Source of the DNA: CAZAMP01 sp964486455
Lineage (GTDB): Bacteria > Eisenbacteria > RBG-16-71-46 > CAZAMP01
DNA length: 64,000 bases
Direction: 5' to 3'
NCBI GenBank assembly: GCA_964486455.1
Contig: CAZAMP010000021.1
Span: 1 to 64,000, forward strand
Shown here: positions 8,582 through 16,643 of the stretch, one piece after another
How positions within the stretch are numbered: position 1 is the stretch's first letter
Layout of the letters: the number at the start of each line of letters is the position of its first letter
The notes under the pieces: generated by a model
What the model saw: the letters and a program-made list of their open reading frames with translations, nothing else
What the model was told of the DNA's origin: nothing
Databases searched by the model: none
Translations under genes and position numbers: made by a program

Positions 8582-9216
8582 ACATCATACCTTTCTACGG
8601 AACGACACATCCGGACCTCTTCGCGATCGAGCGCGCCGCCATGGATCGGCAGGGTCGTGTCGTGAGCGCCCTCGACGAGCTGCTCCCGGAGGATGGGACC
8701 GTGTTGGATATCGGAGCGGGGGACGGTTTCACGGCGGAGGCACTCACCACGTCACGCCGCGCCGTCTTTGCCATGGAGCCGGCGAGGGCGATGGTCGATT
8801 CGCGGCGGTCACTCTGTTGGGTGTGCGGGGAAGCCGAAGCGTTGCCGTATCGCGCCGCTCGGTTTCGGGCGGCCTACGCGACGTGGGCGTTCTTCTTTCC
8901 CAGCATGCATGCGATCGATACGGGAATCGCGGAGATGGAGCGCGTGGTAGGACCTGGCGGCTCGCTGGCCATCGTGAACAACCTCGGCGACGATGGTTTT
9001 TGTCGGCTTTCGCCGCGAAACATCGCGGAGCCTCCGGAGCCGTTCATCGAGCGCGGCTTCGCCCTCGATGTCGTCGAAACCGCCTTCGAGTTCGACACGG
9101 TCGACGACGCGCGACGGCTGCTCGGCTTCTACTTCGGGGATCAAGGGCGCGCCCGGGCCCGGCTGCGGATGAGCTTCCGCGTCGGGGTCTATCACAAGCG
9201 CGTCGCAGGGAAGTGA
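8578..9216 (+). CDS. class I SAM-dependent methyltransferase
   Basis: The 212-residue protein has motif I VLDIGAGDGFTAEAL near residue 42, an acidic strand-2 residue in VFAMEPARAM, and VVGPGGSLAIVNNLGDDGF late in the Rossmann fold. The C-terminal LLGFYFGDQGRAR resembles the tail of the methyltransferase at 3355-4056. The ATG overlaps the stop of the preceding short frame. Confidence 0.8.
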   Translation: MNIIPFYGTTHPDLFAIERAAMDRQGRVVSALDELLPEDGTVLDIGAGDGFTAEALTTSRRAVFAMEPARAMVDSRRSLCWVCGEAEALPYRAARFRAAYATWAFFFPSMHAIDTGIAEMERVVGPGGSLAIVNNLGDDGFCRLSPRNIAEPPEPFIERGFALDVVETAFEFDTVDDARRLLGFYFGDQGRARARLRMSFRVGVYHKRVAGK

Positions 9217-9270
9217 CAGATTGCGACATGATCGGTTGACTACGGGGCGACCGTCCGCATAATCGATCCG

Positions 9271-10200
9271 ATGGCAAGCGGATCCAAGAAAGTCATATAC
9301 GCCGCGTTCATCGGCAACGCCGGCATTGCGGTAACGAAGTTCATCGCCGCGGCCCTGACCGGGTCGAGCGCCATGCTCACCGAGGCGATTCACTCCGTCG
9401 TCGACACTGGGAACCAACTGCTCCTGCTATGGGGCATCCGCCGCGCGTCCCGTCCCGCCGACGAGGATTTCCCGCTGGGCTATGGCAAAGAGGTCTACTT
9501 CTGGTCGTTCGTCGTGGCGATCCTCATTTTCGCCCTGGGCGCGGGACTCTCAGTCTACGAAGGAATTAAGCACCTCCTCCACCCGAATCCCGTTTCGAAC
9601 ATCGGCATCAACTATATTGTGTTGACGATCGCGATGATCTTCGAAGGGATCGCGTGGTGGATCGCGTGGCGGACGTTTCGGAAATCGAAGGGGAGGAAGG
9701 GGCTCCTGGAGGCTGTACGGCACGGCAAAGATCCGACGATGTTCGTCGTCTTGTTCGAGGACTCCGCAGCCCTTCTCGGGCTCGTCGTGGCGTTCGTCGG
9801 GATCGGTCTGGGGCAGTTGACGGGAAACCCCTATTTCGACGGCGCGGCCTCGGTGCTGATCGGTCTCATTCTCGCGAGCGTCGCGGGATGGCTGGCGTGG
9901 GAGACAAAAGGTCTCTTGATCGGTGAAGCGGCCGACCCTGAGGTGCGACGGCGAATCCGGGAGATCGCGGCCACGCACGCCGGCGTCAAACACGTCAACG
10001 AGGTGATCACCATGCACATGGGACCGCAGACCATCCTGGTGAACGTGAGCGTCGACTTCGCGGATCAGCTGTCGAGTGCCGCCGTTGAAGAGGCCGTGGC
10101 GGACCTCAATCATCGCATCAAGGCCGCTTTGCCGGACGTCAGGCGCGTATTCATCGAGGCGGAGTCCTGGACCGCACACCGCGATCAGCGCGCCACGTAG
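9271..10200 (+). CDS. cation diffusion facilitator (CDF) family metal efflux transporter
   Basis: The 309-residue protein has six predicted membrane helices. The metal site in helix 2 is EAIHSVVDTGNQ (HxxxD) and in helix 5 FEDSAALLG. The region FPLGYGKEVYFWSFV between helices 2 and 3 is typical of the family. A cytoplasmic C-terminal domain follows (GVKHVNEVITMHMGPQTILV), where CDF dimers sense divalent cations. Likely substrate is Zn, Co, Fe or Mn, exported by proton antiport. Length is standard. Confidence 0.9.
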   Translation: MASGSKKVIYAAFIGNAGIAVTKFIAAALTGSSAMLTEAIHSVVDTGNQLLLLWGIRRASRPADEDFPLGYGKEVYFWSFVVAILIFALGAGLSVYEGIKHLLHPNPVSNIGINYIVLTIAMIFEGIAWWIAWRTFRKSKGRKGLLEAVRHGKDPTMFVVLFEDSAALLGLVVAFVGIGLGQLTGNPYFDGAASVLIGLILASVAGWLAWETKGLLIGEAADPEVRRRIREIAATHAGVKHVNEVITMHMGPQTILVNVSVDFADQLSSAAVEEAVADLNHRIKAALPDVRRVFIEAESWTAHRDQRAT

Positions 10201-10280
10201 GCGTGTCGAGTGTCGCCTCCGATCATCCCGACGGATCCGATCTCTCGAGAACGGGAGTAAACGCGTGGAGGGTAGGTGTC

Positions 10281-10472
10281 GTGGCAGACAGACTTCGTAG
10301 GTCGAATGACAGGGTGATCGCGGGCGTGTGCGGAGGGATCGCCGAACGCCTGGGATGGTCTCCAAAGCGCGTACGCGTCATCTACGTGCTAGTGTCGATC
10401 CTGAGCGCAGCGTTCCCCGGCACGCTCGTCTACCTGGCTCTCTGGTTTCTCCTGCCGGAAGCCGACGAGTGA
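10281..10472 (+). CDS. PspC domain-containing membrane protein
   Basis: The 63-residue protein is one PspC domain: RLRRSNDRVIAGVCGGIAER, LGWSPKRVRVIYVLVSIL, then a membrane helix ending LALWFLLPEADE. PspC proteins sit in the inner membrane and take part in envelope-stress responses. GTG 10281 gives the family-normal start and follows a GGAGGGTAGG stretch. An in-frame GTG at 10203 would add an unrelated N terminus. Confidence 0.8.
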   Translation: MADRLRRSNDRVIAGVCGGIAERLGWSPKRVRVIYVLVSILSAAFPGTLVYLALWFLLPEADE

Positions 10473-10480
10473 GTTCCGAA

Positions 10481-11026
10481 ATGGCTCTCGACCGTGATGA
10501 GCTGGGTCGGCGGATCTATCAAGCGTCACATATCCGTGGGAGCTTCCGACTGCGGTCGGGTATGGAGTCGACCGAGTACTTCGACAAGTACCTCTTCGAA
10601 GCCGACCCGGCGCTGTTGAGCGAAATCTGTGTTCATCTAGAACGTCTGCTTCCCGACGACGTGGACGCGCTCGCGGGCCTCGAGCTGGGAGGCGTATCAA
10701 TCGCTGCCGTCCTCTCGCAGGCTACGTCGGTCAAGCTTCTGCAGATACGAAAGGAACCGAAGTCGTACGGAACGCGAAAGCAGATCGAGGGAGGGCCGGT
10801 CGCGGGGAAGCGTGTGGTGATCGTCGAAGATATCGTCACGTCCGGTGGACAGATCGTTGAGTCGGCGACCCTCCTTCGGCGCCATGGCGCTGAAATCCCG
10901 GCTGTGATCAGCGTCGTGGACCGCGAGGCGGGTGCGGACGAAAGCCTTGTGGCGATCGGACTGGCCTACAATCCGCTCTTCACGATTCGCGAGCTCGAGC
11001 GGTTTGCGAGCGCGACGTCCGATTGA
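10481..11026 (+). CDS. pyrE: orotate phosphoribosyltransferase
   Basis: The 181-residue enzyme of pyrimidine synthesis converts orotate and PRPP to OMP. It shows GSFRLRSGMESTEYFDKY (orotate side), LAGLELGGVSIAAVLS, LQIRKEPKSYGTRKQIEG (flexible loop with catalytic Lys) and the PRPP-binding motif RVVIVEDIVTSGGQ. ATG 10481 or GTG 10469, which overlaps the PspC stop, are both possible starts. Confidence 0.9.
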   Translation: MALDRDELGRRIYQASHIRGSFRLRSGMESTEYFDKYLFEADPALLSEICVHLERLLPDDVDALAGLELGGVSIAAVLSQATSVKLLQIRKEPKSYGTRKQIEGGPVAGKRVVIVEDIVTSGGQIVESATLLRRHGAEIPAVISVVDREAGADESLVAIGLAYNPLFTIRELERFASATSD

Positions 11027-11071
11027 TGCTTTCAGATCTCCCTTTCCGTTGATTGTACCCCCAGAATCTCT

Positions 11072-11080
11072 GGTATAATT
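11072..11080 (+). promoter_or_regulatory. extended -10 sigma-70 promoter
   Basis: TGGTATAAT is a perfect extended -10 element (TGnTATAAT). A weaker -35-like TTGTAC lies at 11054-11059, 15 nt upstream of the -10 hexamer. It lies between pyrE and the gene starting at 11169 and would drive that gene, giving a leader of about 80 nt. Confidence 0.6.
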
Positions 11081-11168
11081 CCCTTGAAGCGCGATCAGTG
11101 AGACGGGGAATGCGACGATCGTCGGGGATCCGACGTGCCGTGAAGGTGCCGGACCGAGAGACGCCGAC

Positions 11169-11546
11169 ATGCCTGGCCAGGTCGATTACCTGACAGGCGA
11201 GCGGATCGTCCTAGTTCGCTCATCTGGCCGACTGACAGAGAAGGACCTGCTCGCCCTAAGCGGAGACGTTGCTCGTCTCTTTGATGAGCATGCGGTCGAT
11301 AGTGTGCTCATCGACTCCACCGAGCTTCAGAAACTGCCCTCACCCGTCGTTCTGTTCAACTTCATCATTGCCCTGTCCGACGCGGGTCTCCCACGCCGAT
11401 CTCGAATCGCCATCCTGACCGGATCCGATACCCCCAATGATGTTGAATTCATGGAGACCGTCGGGAAGAATCGCGGCATCATGGTGGAGCTGTTCCGTGA
11501 TCGGCGCGAGGCGATCGCATGGCTCACTCCCGCCATCGAAGACTGA
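11169..11546 (+). CDS. STAS/SpoIIAA-like small protein, function unknown
   Basis: The 125-residue protein has alternating strands and helices: ERIVLVRSSGRLTEKDLLAL, VDSVLIDSTELQKLPSP, SRIAILTGSDTPNDVEFMET and a C-terminal helix REAIAWL. This matches the small alpha/beta fold of STAS or SpoIIAA-like proteins, though the assignment is by pattern only. It has its own extended -10 promoter upstream. Confidence 0.6.
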   Translation: MPGQVDYLTGERIVLVRSSGRLTEKDLLALSGDVARLFDEHAVDSVLIDSTELQKLPSPVVLFNFIIALSDAGLPRRSRIAILTGSDTPNDVEFMETVGKNRGIMVELFRDRREAIAWLTPAIED

Positions 11547-11593
11547 CCCACCTGCCTGTTTCCCGTTCGACGCGACACGACAGAGGAGCACAG

Positions 11594-11793
11594 ATGAAAG
11601 ACCGCTATTCGATAGACAAGGAAGTCCGCTTTCCCGGGCTGACACACATTGATATCGCTAACCTGGTGGCGGCGAACGAACACGAGTGGCACAATCAAAC
11701 GCTGTGCGCGGTGACACTCATCGCACGCGCGCGCCGGAAGGCGTCGTGATGTTGATGGTGGAGGGTAGCGGTGTGGAGCCGACGGGGGACTAG
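11594..11793 (+). pseudogene. cupin-domain gene with a large internal deletion
   Basis: ATG 11594 follows GAGGAG and opens a typical cupin N terminus (MKDRYSIDKEVRFPG, then ANEHEWHNQTLCAV). After about 38 codons the text jumps, with a frame change, to a typical cupin C terminus (DTHRTRAPEGVVMLMVEGSG, then VEPTGD stop at 11791-11793). The metal-binding beta-barrel core that normally lies between (GxxxxHxH...) is absent. The intact reading frame from ATG 11594 ends at 11749. The product cannot be a working cupin. Confidence 0.6.
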
Positions 11794-11806
11794 GAGAAAT
11801 CGCCCT

Positions 11807-12319
11807 ATGTCGATGTCCGACTACATCCGTGGAATCAGGAGCAAGGTGGGGAATGATCTCATGGTGACGCCGTCGGCCGCCATCGTCGCGTTCGACGCCG
11901 AGCGGCGCGTGTTGCTGGCCCGCCATGCCGATCCCGACATCTGGATTGCACCCGGAGGAATGATCGAGCCGAACGAGACGCCGGCCGACGCCGCCTTGAG
12001 AGAGGTTTGGGAGGAGACCGGAACGCGCGTCGAGCTGGTGCGCGTCCTCGGCGTCTACGCGGGACCCGACTATCATGTGGTCTACACGAACGGCCACGAG
12101 ATGACCTACGTGATGACCGTATTCGAGGGCCGCTTGGCCGGGCGACTTGGGCGGCCGGACGGCCGGGAGACACTGGAGATCGGACTCTTCTCTGAATCCG
12201 AAGCGCGGACGCTGAACCTCGGACGCGGGATGCCGGCCGTGCTGCGCGACGCATTCGCGAGACAATCGACGGCCGCCTTCCAACCCGCCACCTGGCATCC
12301 ATCCGATGAGACTCGCTGA
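11807..12319 (+). CDS. Nudix hydrolase
   Basis: The 170-residue protein carries a complete Nudix box GX5EX7REUXEEXGU in GGMIEPNETPADAALREVWE (continuing ETGT), which binds Mg2+ for cleavage of a nucleoside-diphosphate-linked substrate. The fold starts PSAAIVAFDAERRVLLARHA. Substrate cannot be told from sequence. The next gene begins 14 nt before this stop, which suggests coupling. Confidence 0.88.
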   Translation: MSMSDYIRGIRSKVGNDLMVTPSAAIVAFDAERRVLLARHADPDIWIAPGGMIEPNETPADAALREVWEETGTRVELVRVLGVYAGPDYHVVYTNGHEMTYVMTVFEGRLAGRLGRPDGRETLEIGLFSESEARTLNLGRGMPAVLRDAFARQSTAAFQPATWHPSDETR

Positions 12320-13184
12320 TATCGCCGCTGCGGCTCCTCCCGTGCCGTGGGAAGGGGAGGAGAAAATTCCCTGGAGCGAACCCGCGTTCAGCGAGCGGAT
12401 GCTGGCGGAGCATCTCTCCCAAGATCATGATCTGGCAAGCCGGCGACGCGAGACGATCGATCGCCAGGTCGAGTGGATTCACGCTCATGTCTTGCGCGAA
12501 AGGCCGTCCCGCATACTGGATCTCGGGTGTGGCCCGGGCTTCTACACGCAACGTCTCTCGCGCCTGGGCCACGAGTGCGTGGGTATCGACTACTCGCCCG
12601 CGTCAATCGCGCATGCCAGAGAGGTGGCCCAGAACGAGTCGCCGCCGATCGTCTACATCGAAGAGGACATGTGCCGCGCGGAGTTCGGGGACGGATATGA
12701 TCTCGTCATGTTGATCTGGGGCGAGTTCAATGCGTTTTCTCCGAAGAACGGCCGCCTGGTTCTGGAGAAATGTGCGCACTCCATGTCCGACGGGGGGCGC
12801 CTCCTTCTGGAGGTGCAAACATTTGACGGCGTCAAGGCGATCGGCCGAGAGCCTGCGACGTGGACATCCGCGGAATCCGGACTCTTCTCCGAGCGTCCGT
12901 TCATGTGCCTGAAGCAGAGCTGCTGGAGCGAGCCCCATCACGCGGCAACGACGCGATTCTGGGTCGTCGATGTGGAGACCGCGCGCGTGCGCATGATGAA
13001 CTCCAGCGCGAAAGCCTATACGGATGACGAATACGACGAGCTGCTCCGTGCCTCCGGGTTTCGGGCCATCCGCCGACACCCGTCAATGAGCAACGAGACG
13101 GGTGACGAGCTGTCCGGCATTGTAGTGCTGCTCGCCGAGTGGGGTGACGACCGCCAGCCCACAAGACGCGTCGTGAGCGGTTGA
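12306..13184 (+). CDS. class I SAM-dependent methyltransferase
   Basis: The 292-residue protein has motif I ILDLGCGPGFYTQRLS near residue 70, the acidic strand-2 residue in CVGIDYSPASIAHA, motif IV DLVMLIWGEFNAF and strand 5 GRLLLEVQTFDGV. The C-terminal half carries a small beta extension (TRFWVVDVETARVRMMN). It starts within the Nudix gene. Confidence 0.85.
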   Translation: MRLADIAAAAPPVPWEGEEKIPWSEPAFSERMLAEHLSQDHDLASRRRETIDRQVEWIHAHVLRERPSRILDLGCGPGFYTQRLSRLGHECVGIDYSPASIAHAREVAQNESPPIVYIEEDMCRAEFGDGYDLVMLIWGEFNAFSPKNGRLVLEKCAHSMSDGGRLLLEVQTFDGVKAIGREPATWTSAESGLFSERPFMCLKQSCWSEPHHAATTRFWVVDVETARVRMMNSSAKAYTDDEYDELLRASGFRAIRRHPSMSNETGDELSGIVVLLAEWGDDRQPTRRVVSG

Positions 13185-13263
13185 GGTTGCCGGATCGTTC
13201 GTCTCTGACTACTCTCCATCGAAGCGATCAGATCACACGCGTAAGCTAGATGTGGAGGGGACG

Positions 13264-13737
13264 GTGAGCTTCGAGATTCGCCCCATGAAGACCGGTGAAG
13301 GCGCCAACTGTGAGCTTGTCATGAGGGGCCTTCCGGGATGGTTCGGTATCGAGCAGTCGATCCTCGACTACGCCAAGGCCACCGAAGAGATGGAGACGTT
13401 AGTGGCCGAGGTTTCCGGTGCCATCGTCGGTTTCATCACGCTCAATCAACACAATCCTCTTTCCGCCGAGATGCACGTGCTCGGAGTCCTCCGCGACTAT
13501 CACGGGCAAGGGATAGGGCGGGCGCTGGTCGAGCACGTTGAAGCGATTGCGAGATCCCGGGCGATCGAGTTCATGCAGGTGAAGACACTCGGGCCCTCAC
13601 ACCCGGACTCCAACTATGCGCAGACCAGACTCTTCTATGAGCACATCGGGTACAGGCCGCTTGAAGAGAATGAACTCTGGGGGAAGGACAGCCCGTGCTT
13701 GATCATGGTCAAGCACCTTTCATGCGCGGACGACTAG
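13264..13737 (+). CDS. GNAT family N-acetyltransferase
   Basis: The 157-residue protein has the acetyl-CoA-binding motif A as LRDYHGQGIGRALVEHVEA (R/QxxGxG/A). Strand SGAIVGFITLNQHNP lies before it and YAQTRLFYEHIGYRPLEE, the typical motif B end, after it. GTG 13264 is preferred because GGAGG lies 5 nt upstream. GTG 13252 would sit on that site. Substrate unknown. Confidence 0.85.
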   Translation: MSFEIRPMKTGEGANCELVMRGLPGWFGIEQSILDYAKATEEMETLVAEVSGAIVGFITLNQHNPLSAEMHVLGVLRDYHGQGIGRALVEHVEAIARSRAIEFMQVKTLGPSHPDSNYAQTRLFYEHIGYRPLEENELWGKDSPCLIMVKHLSCADD

Positions 13738-13825
13738 GTTGCCCCGAACTCTCACGGCCCGGGTGATGCGGTGAATTCAAAACGGTCGGGATATCGAGCG
13801 GGATCCATCGTGACGGTGGATCCGC

Positions 13826-13987
13826 GTGTCCGGGGCCGTTGCGATCGTCGGTTACGCGGTGTCGTACATCCCCGATTCGATCTGGAAGGGAATGAGTTGG
13901 GGGGTCACGTTCGAATTCATCCTCGATGGCGTGATCTACGGCCTATTGACGGCGGGTACATTCGCGTGGCTTTGGCCTGAACTGTAG
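13826..13987 (+). pseudogene. C-terminal remnant of a membrane protein
   Basis: The frame opens at GTG 13826 just after an in-frame stop (13811) and encodes 53 residues with two hydrophobic segments: VAIVGYAVSYIPDSIWKGMS and LDGVIYGLLTAGTFAWLWPE. It reads as the end of a larger integral membrane protein whose upstream part is gone. A tiny independent gene is possible, but no clear ribosome site was seen. Confidence 0.4.
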
Positions 13988-14009
13988 ATGTGTCAGAGGC
14001 GGCCGGGAA

Positions 14010-14780
14010 ATGAACGACGCGGAGAGAAGCATCCACAGGCGGCTACACGAGGGATACCGGGACGACAAGCCCGCACGGCTGGCCTTCGTTCGGCGCGCCT
14101 ACGCGATGCTACCGGAAATCGAGGCGCCGCGAATCCTTGACGTCGGATGCGGATGCGGCGGCCCCACTCTGGAGCTGGCGAGACTGAGTGGCGGTGAGGT
14201 GACCGGTCTGGATGTCGATCGATCCGCCGTACACGAGCTCGAGACGAGGGCCCAAGCGGCGGGACTCGGCCAACGGATCCACGCCCGGTGCGGTTCGATG
14301 CATGAACTAGGCTTCACGGGTGATCCGTTCGACGTCGTCTGGGCGGAGGCTTCCCTTCATGCCATGGGGTTCGGGGCCGGGCTCGATGCGTGCGCCGGAA
14401 GCTTGAAGCCGGCCGGGTGTCTGGTCATCCACGAGATGGTCTGGGTACAGCCGAAGCCGCCGGAGGAGCTCGCGAGCTACTGGCAGGGGCGTTTCCCGGA
14501 GATCCGGACCGTACCCGAGCTCGAAGCTTTCATCCGCCGTCACGGGTTTTCCATCATCGCCTCCTTCGCGCTACCTGAAGAGTACTGGTGGGGCGACTAT
14601 TTTCGGTTCATCGAGGATCGAATCGCGGCACTCCGGTCCGAGCTTCGGGGGAACGTGAAAGCGACCCAGGCGCTCGATCGGGAGCAGCGGGTGGTGGATC
14701 TCCACAAGCGGAACCGAGGCTGGTACGGATCGGCCTACTTCGTAACGCGAAAATCAACAGAGGAGACCGCAGCGGAATGA
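14010..14780 (+). CDS. class I SAM-dependent methyltransferase
   Basis: The 256-residue protein has motif I ILDVGCGCGGPTLELA near residue 45, VTGLDVDRSAVHEL, motif IV FDVVWAEASLHAMGF and LKPAGCLVIHEMVWV. The start region RRLHEGYRDDKPARLAFVRR is like that of ubiE/small-molecule methyltransferases. It ends in ATGA overlap with the next VOC gene, so the pair is cotranslated. Confidence 0.85.
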   Translation: MNDAERSIHRRLHEGYRDDKPARLAFVRRAYAMLPEIEAPRILDVGCGCGGPTLELARLSGGEVTGLDVDRSAVHELETRAQAAGLGQRIHARCGSMHELGFTGDPFDVVWAEASLHAMGFGAGLDACAGSLKPAGCLVIHEMVWVQPKPPEELASYWQGRFPEIRTVPELEAFIRRHGFSIIASFALPEEYWWGDYFRFIEDRIAALRSELRGNVKATQALDREQRVVDLHKRNRGWYGSAYFVTRKSTEETAAE

Positions 14781-15160
14781 CACAAGAGAACAAACCCCCG
14801 ATCGGCTCGGTCGCGTGGCGGGATCTCACCGTGGAGAATGCCGATGGGGTTCGGAGGTTCTATGAGGACGTGGTCGGCTGGACGACCCGCGAGCATCCGA
14901 TGGGCGAATACAGCGACTATGATGTCTTGACCGCGGACGGCTCGGACACGGTGGCCGGGATTTGTCACGCGCGCGGGAGCAACGTGAATCTCCCCGCGTC
15001 ATGGCTCGTCTATGTCGTCGTCAAAGACGTTGGGGAGAGCGCCCGCCGCTGTGAGGAACTCGGGGGGCGGGTGATCGACGGCCCGCGCGCGATGGGAACG
15101 AGCGATTTCTGCGTGATCGAAGACCCCGCGGGTGCGGTGTTGGCACTGATCAGTCAATAG
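14777..15160 (+). CDS. VOC family protein
   Basis: The 127-residue protein starts in the methyltransferase stop codon (ATGA). It has WRDLTVENADGVRRFYEDVV (first VOC unit), then GYSDYDVL-like strands, ASWLVYVVVKDVGESARRCE (second unit) and CVIEDPAGAVLALIS at the end. It resembles the CFP-30/27-kDa-antigen type of single-domain VOC proteins. Substrate unknown. Confidence 0.82.
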   Translation: MTQENKPPIGSVAWRDLTVENADGVRRFYEDVVGWTTREHPMGEYSDYDVLTADGSDTVAGICHARGSNVNLPASWLVYVVVKDVGESARRCEELGGRVIDGPRAMGTSDFCVIEDPAGAVLALISQ

Positions 15161-15185
15161 GGGTTCCACAACGAGGGGGGTGGGG

Positions 15186-15584
15186 ATGAGGATCTTTCAC
15201 GCCGTGCTTGTCGTCATGGTGCTCGCACCTGCGGTCGCCGTCGCGGGCGTTCCGGCCCTGGTCGCGCCCAGTCATGTCCTGCAGATGCAGGTCGGGGGGG
15301 AGGCGCCGCCGGTGAGCAGCCAGATCACCTTCACGAAGGACGATGACGAAAGGCAGATCATCGCGGACCTGCCTGAAGGAGAACAGATCGTCGTTCCGGT
15401 TCTGATCTCCGATGACGGCGGAATCAAGTTTCAGTTCGCCAAGGTGGCGGATGATCGCATTCTCGCGATTCACTTCATCGGCTCCACTGACGGTGAGGAG
15501 AGCTGGAGCGGCGCCTTCACCGGGATGATCGATGGCGAGATTGATGAGCACATGTCCGGCACCTTTAAGTTGTCTCCCAAGTGA
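15186..15584 (+). CDS. hypothetical exported protein
   Basis: The 132-residue product has a signal peptide (MRIFHAVLVVMVLAPAVAVA, likely cleaved near AVAG). The mature part is a small beta-rich domain with repeated acidic turns (FTKDDDERQI, STDGEESWSGAFTGMIDGEI). ATG 15186 is preferred over GTG 15180. No family recognised. Confidence 0.6.
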   Translation: MRIFHAVLVVMVLAPAVAVAGVPALVAPSHVLQMQVGGEAPPVSSQITFTKDDDERQIIADLPEGEQIVVPVLISDDGGIKFQFAKVADDRILAIHFIGSTDGEESWSGAFTGMIDGEIDEHMSGTFKLSPK

Positions 15585-15635
15585 GGTCATCGAGCTGGTT
15601 CAATTGCAGGGTTCAGTACGGAGACGGAGTGAAGC

Positions 15636-16001
15636 ATGACGAGGCGACCTGACGCGTCGGAATATGCCGAGTACTACGATGGCTATGTGAAGCTGGTACC
15701 GGATGGTGACATCATTCGGGTCCTGCATGAGCAGCTCGACGAGATGCTCGAGCTTCTCGCCGGAGTGCCCGCTGAAAAGGCCGAGTATCGGTACGAGCCG
15801 GAGAAGTGGAGTGTCAAGGAGCTCATCCGACACGTCATCGACGTGGAGTGGATCTTCGTCTGCCGAGCGCTGACGTTCGCACGCTCCGACACTTCAGCGC
15901 TGCCGGGGATGGATCAGGACGAGTTCGCGGATCGAGCGGCCTCTGTCGAGCAAAGCCTCGGAGACATGCGCGTGCTGAAGGAGAGATACCTGAGCGGATA
16001 G
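15636..16001 (+). pseudogene. DinB-family gene with an in-frame internal deletion
   Basis: The 121-residue product begins like a normal DinB four-helix protein (EYYDGYVKLVPDGDIIRVL, KWSVKELIRHVIDVEWIF with the first His). It then runs from DEFADRAASVEQSLGD straight into MRVLKERYLSG, which is the usual extreme C terminus. About 50 residues, including the helix with the second metal-ligand His pair (GHxxHH), are missing, so metal binding is probably lost. The frame itself is intact and SD GGAG precedes the ATG, so it may still be translated. Confidence 0.55.
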
Positions 16002-16044
16002 GGCCGCGGGTACGGACGATCCGATCGACTGCCTGGAGGTTGTC

Positions 16045-16389
16045 GTGGAGGGACGGCTGGTCCGAGTTCGAAAGAAGTACGTTGCGGCCTATCCGCAGCC
16101 AGTCAGGCTTCGAAAGGGCGTTGCGGTCACCCTTCGTCGGCGCGATTCGGAATGGGATGGATGGACGTGGTGCTCGACCGCTGACGACAGCTCCTGCTGG
16201 ATACCGGATTCCTGGCTCGAGGTGACGGGTGACAGTGCCGTGCTCATCCGCGATTACGACTCGACGGAGCTTACCGTCAACGAAGGGCAGCCGCTTCGGA
16301 TCGAGCTAGAGGAGAGCGGTTGGGCTTGGGCCAGAGCCGAAGATGGCTCGCGGGGTTGGGTTCCGCTGGCGCATCTTCGGGAGGACTGA
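16045..16389 (+). CDS. SH3-like domain protein
   Basis: The 114-residue soluble protein contains two SH3-type repeats. The first is VRVRKKYVAAYPQPVRLRKG with WDGWTWCSTADDSSCWIPDS. The second is RDYDSTELTVNEGQPLRIEL with GWAWARAEDGSRGWVPLAHL. Each ends with the WxPxxxL strand typical of bacterial SH3 folds. GTG start. Function unknown. Confidence 0.75.
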   Translation: MEGRLVRVRKKYVAAYPQPVRLRKGVAVTLRRRDSEWDGWTWCSTADDSSCWIPDSWLEVTGDSAVLIRDYDSTELTVNEGQPLRIELEESGWAWARAEDGSRGWVPLAHLRED

Positions 16390-16442
16390 GTCGGGATGAG
16401 TGAGCTTCCCGCATCATGTGATCTTGCCACACTCGGTCTCGA

Positions 16443-16643
16443 TCCCGCGACGCGTACGGGGCCATCGATGACGATGAACGACTTCAGGTCGAGCTCCTCC
16501 GCACACTGGAGGGCTGCGTGGAACTGTCTCGACGCGAGTGCCTTCCGGGATGGGGGAAGGTGTTGCTCGACTACGTGCGAAGTGATGAGATGCACCGAAA
16601 GGCGCGGTGGGCCGTGCGCAAACGCGCGGGGGGCGGAGTTTGA
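16443..16643 (+). pseudogene. remnant coding frame without a start
   Basis: From about 16443 a frame with good coding composition reads AIDDDERLQVELLRTLEGCV, then GWGKVLLDYVRSDEMHRKAR and ends at TGA 16641-16643. No ATG, GTG or TTG lies at its head. The nearest upstream in-frame codon of note is a stop. The stop overlaps the TTG of the next gene. It looks like the 3' end of a lost gene that stayed coupled to its neighbour. Confidence 0.35.

Noticed and set aside
9550..10365. 271-codon open frame on the minus strand
   Set aside because: It is antisense to the CDF transporter. No recognisable domain.
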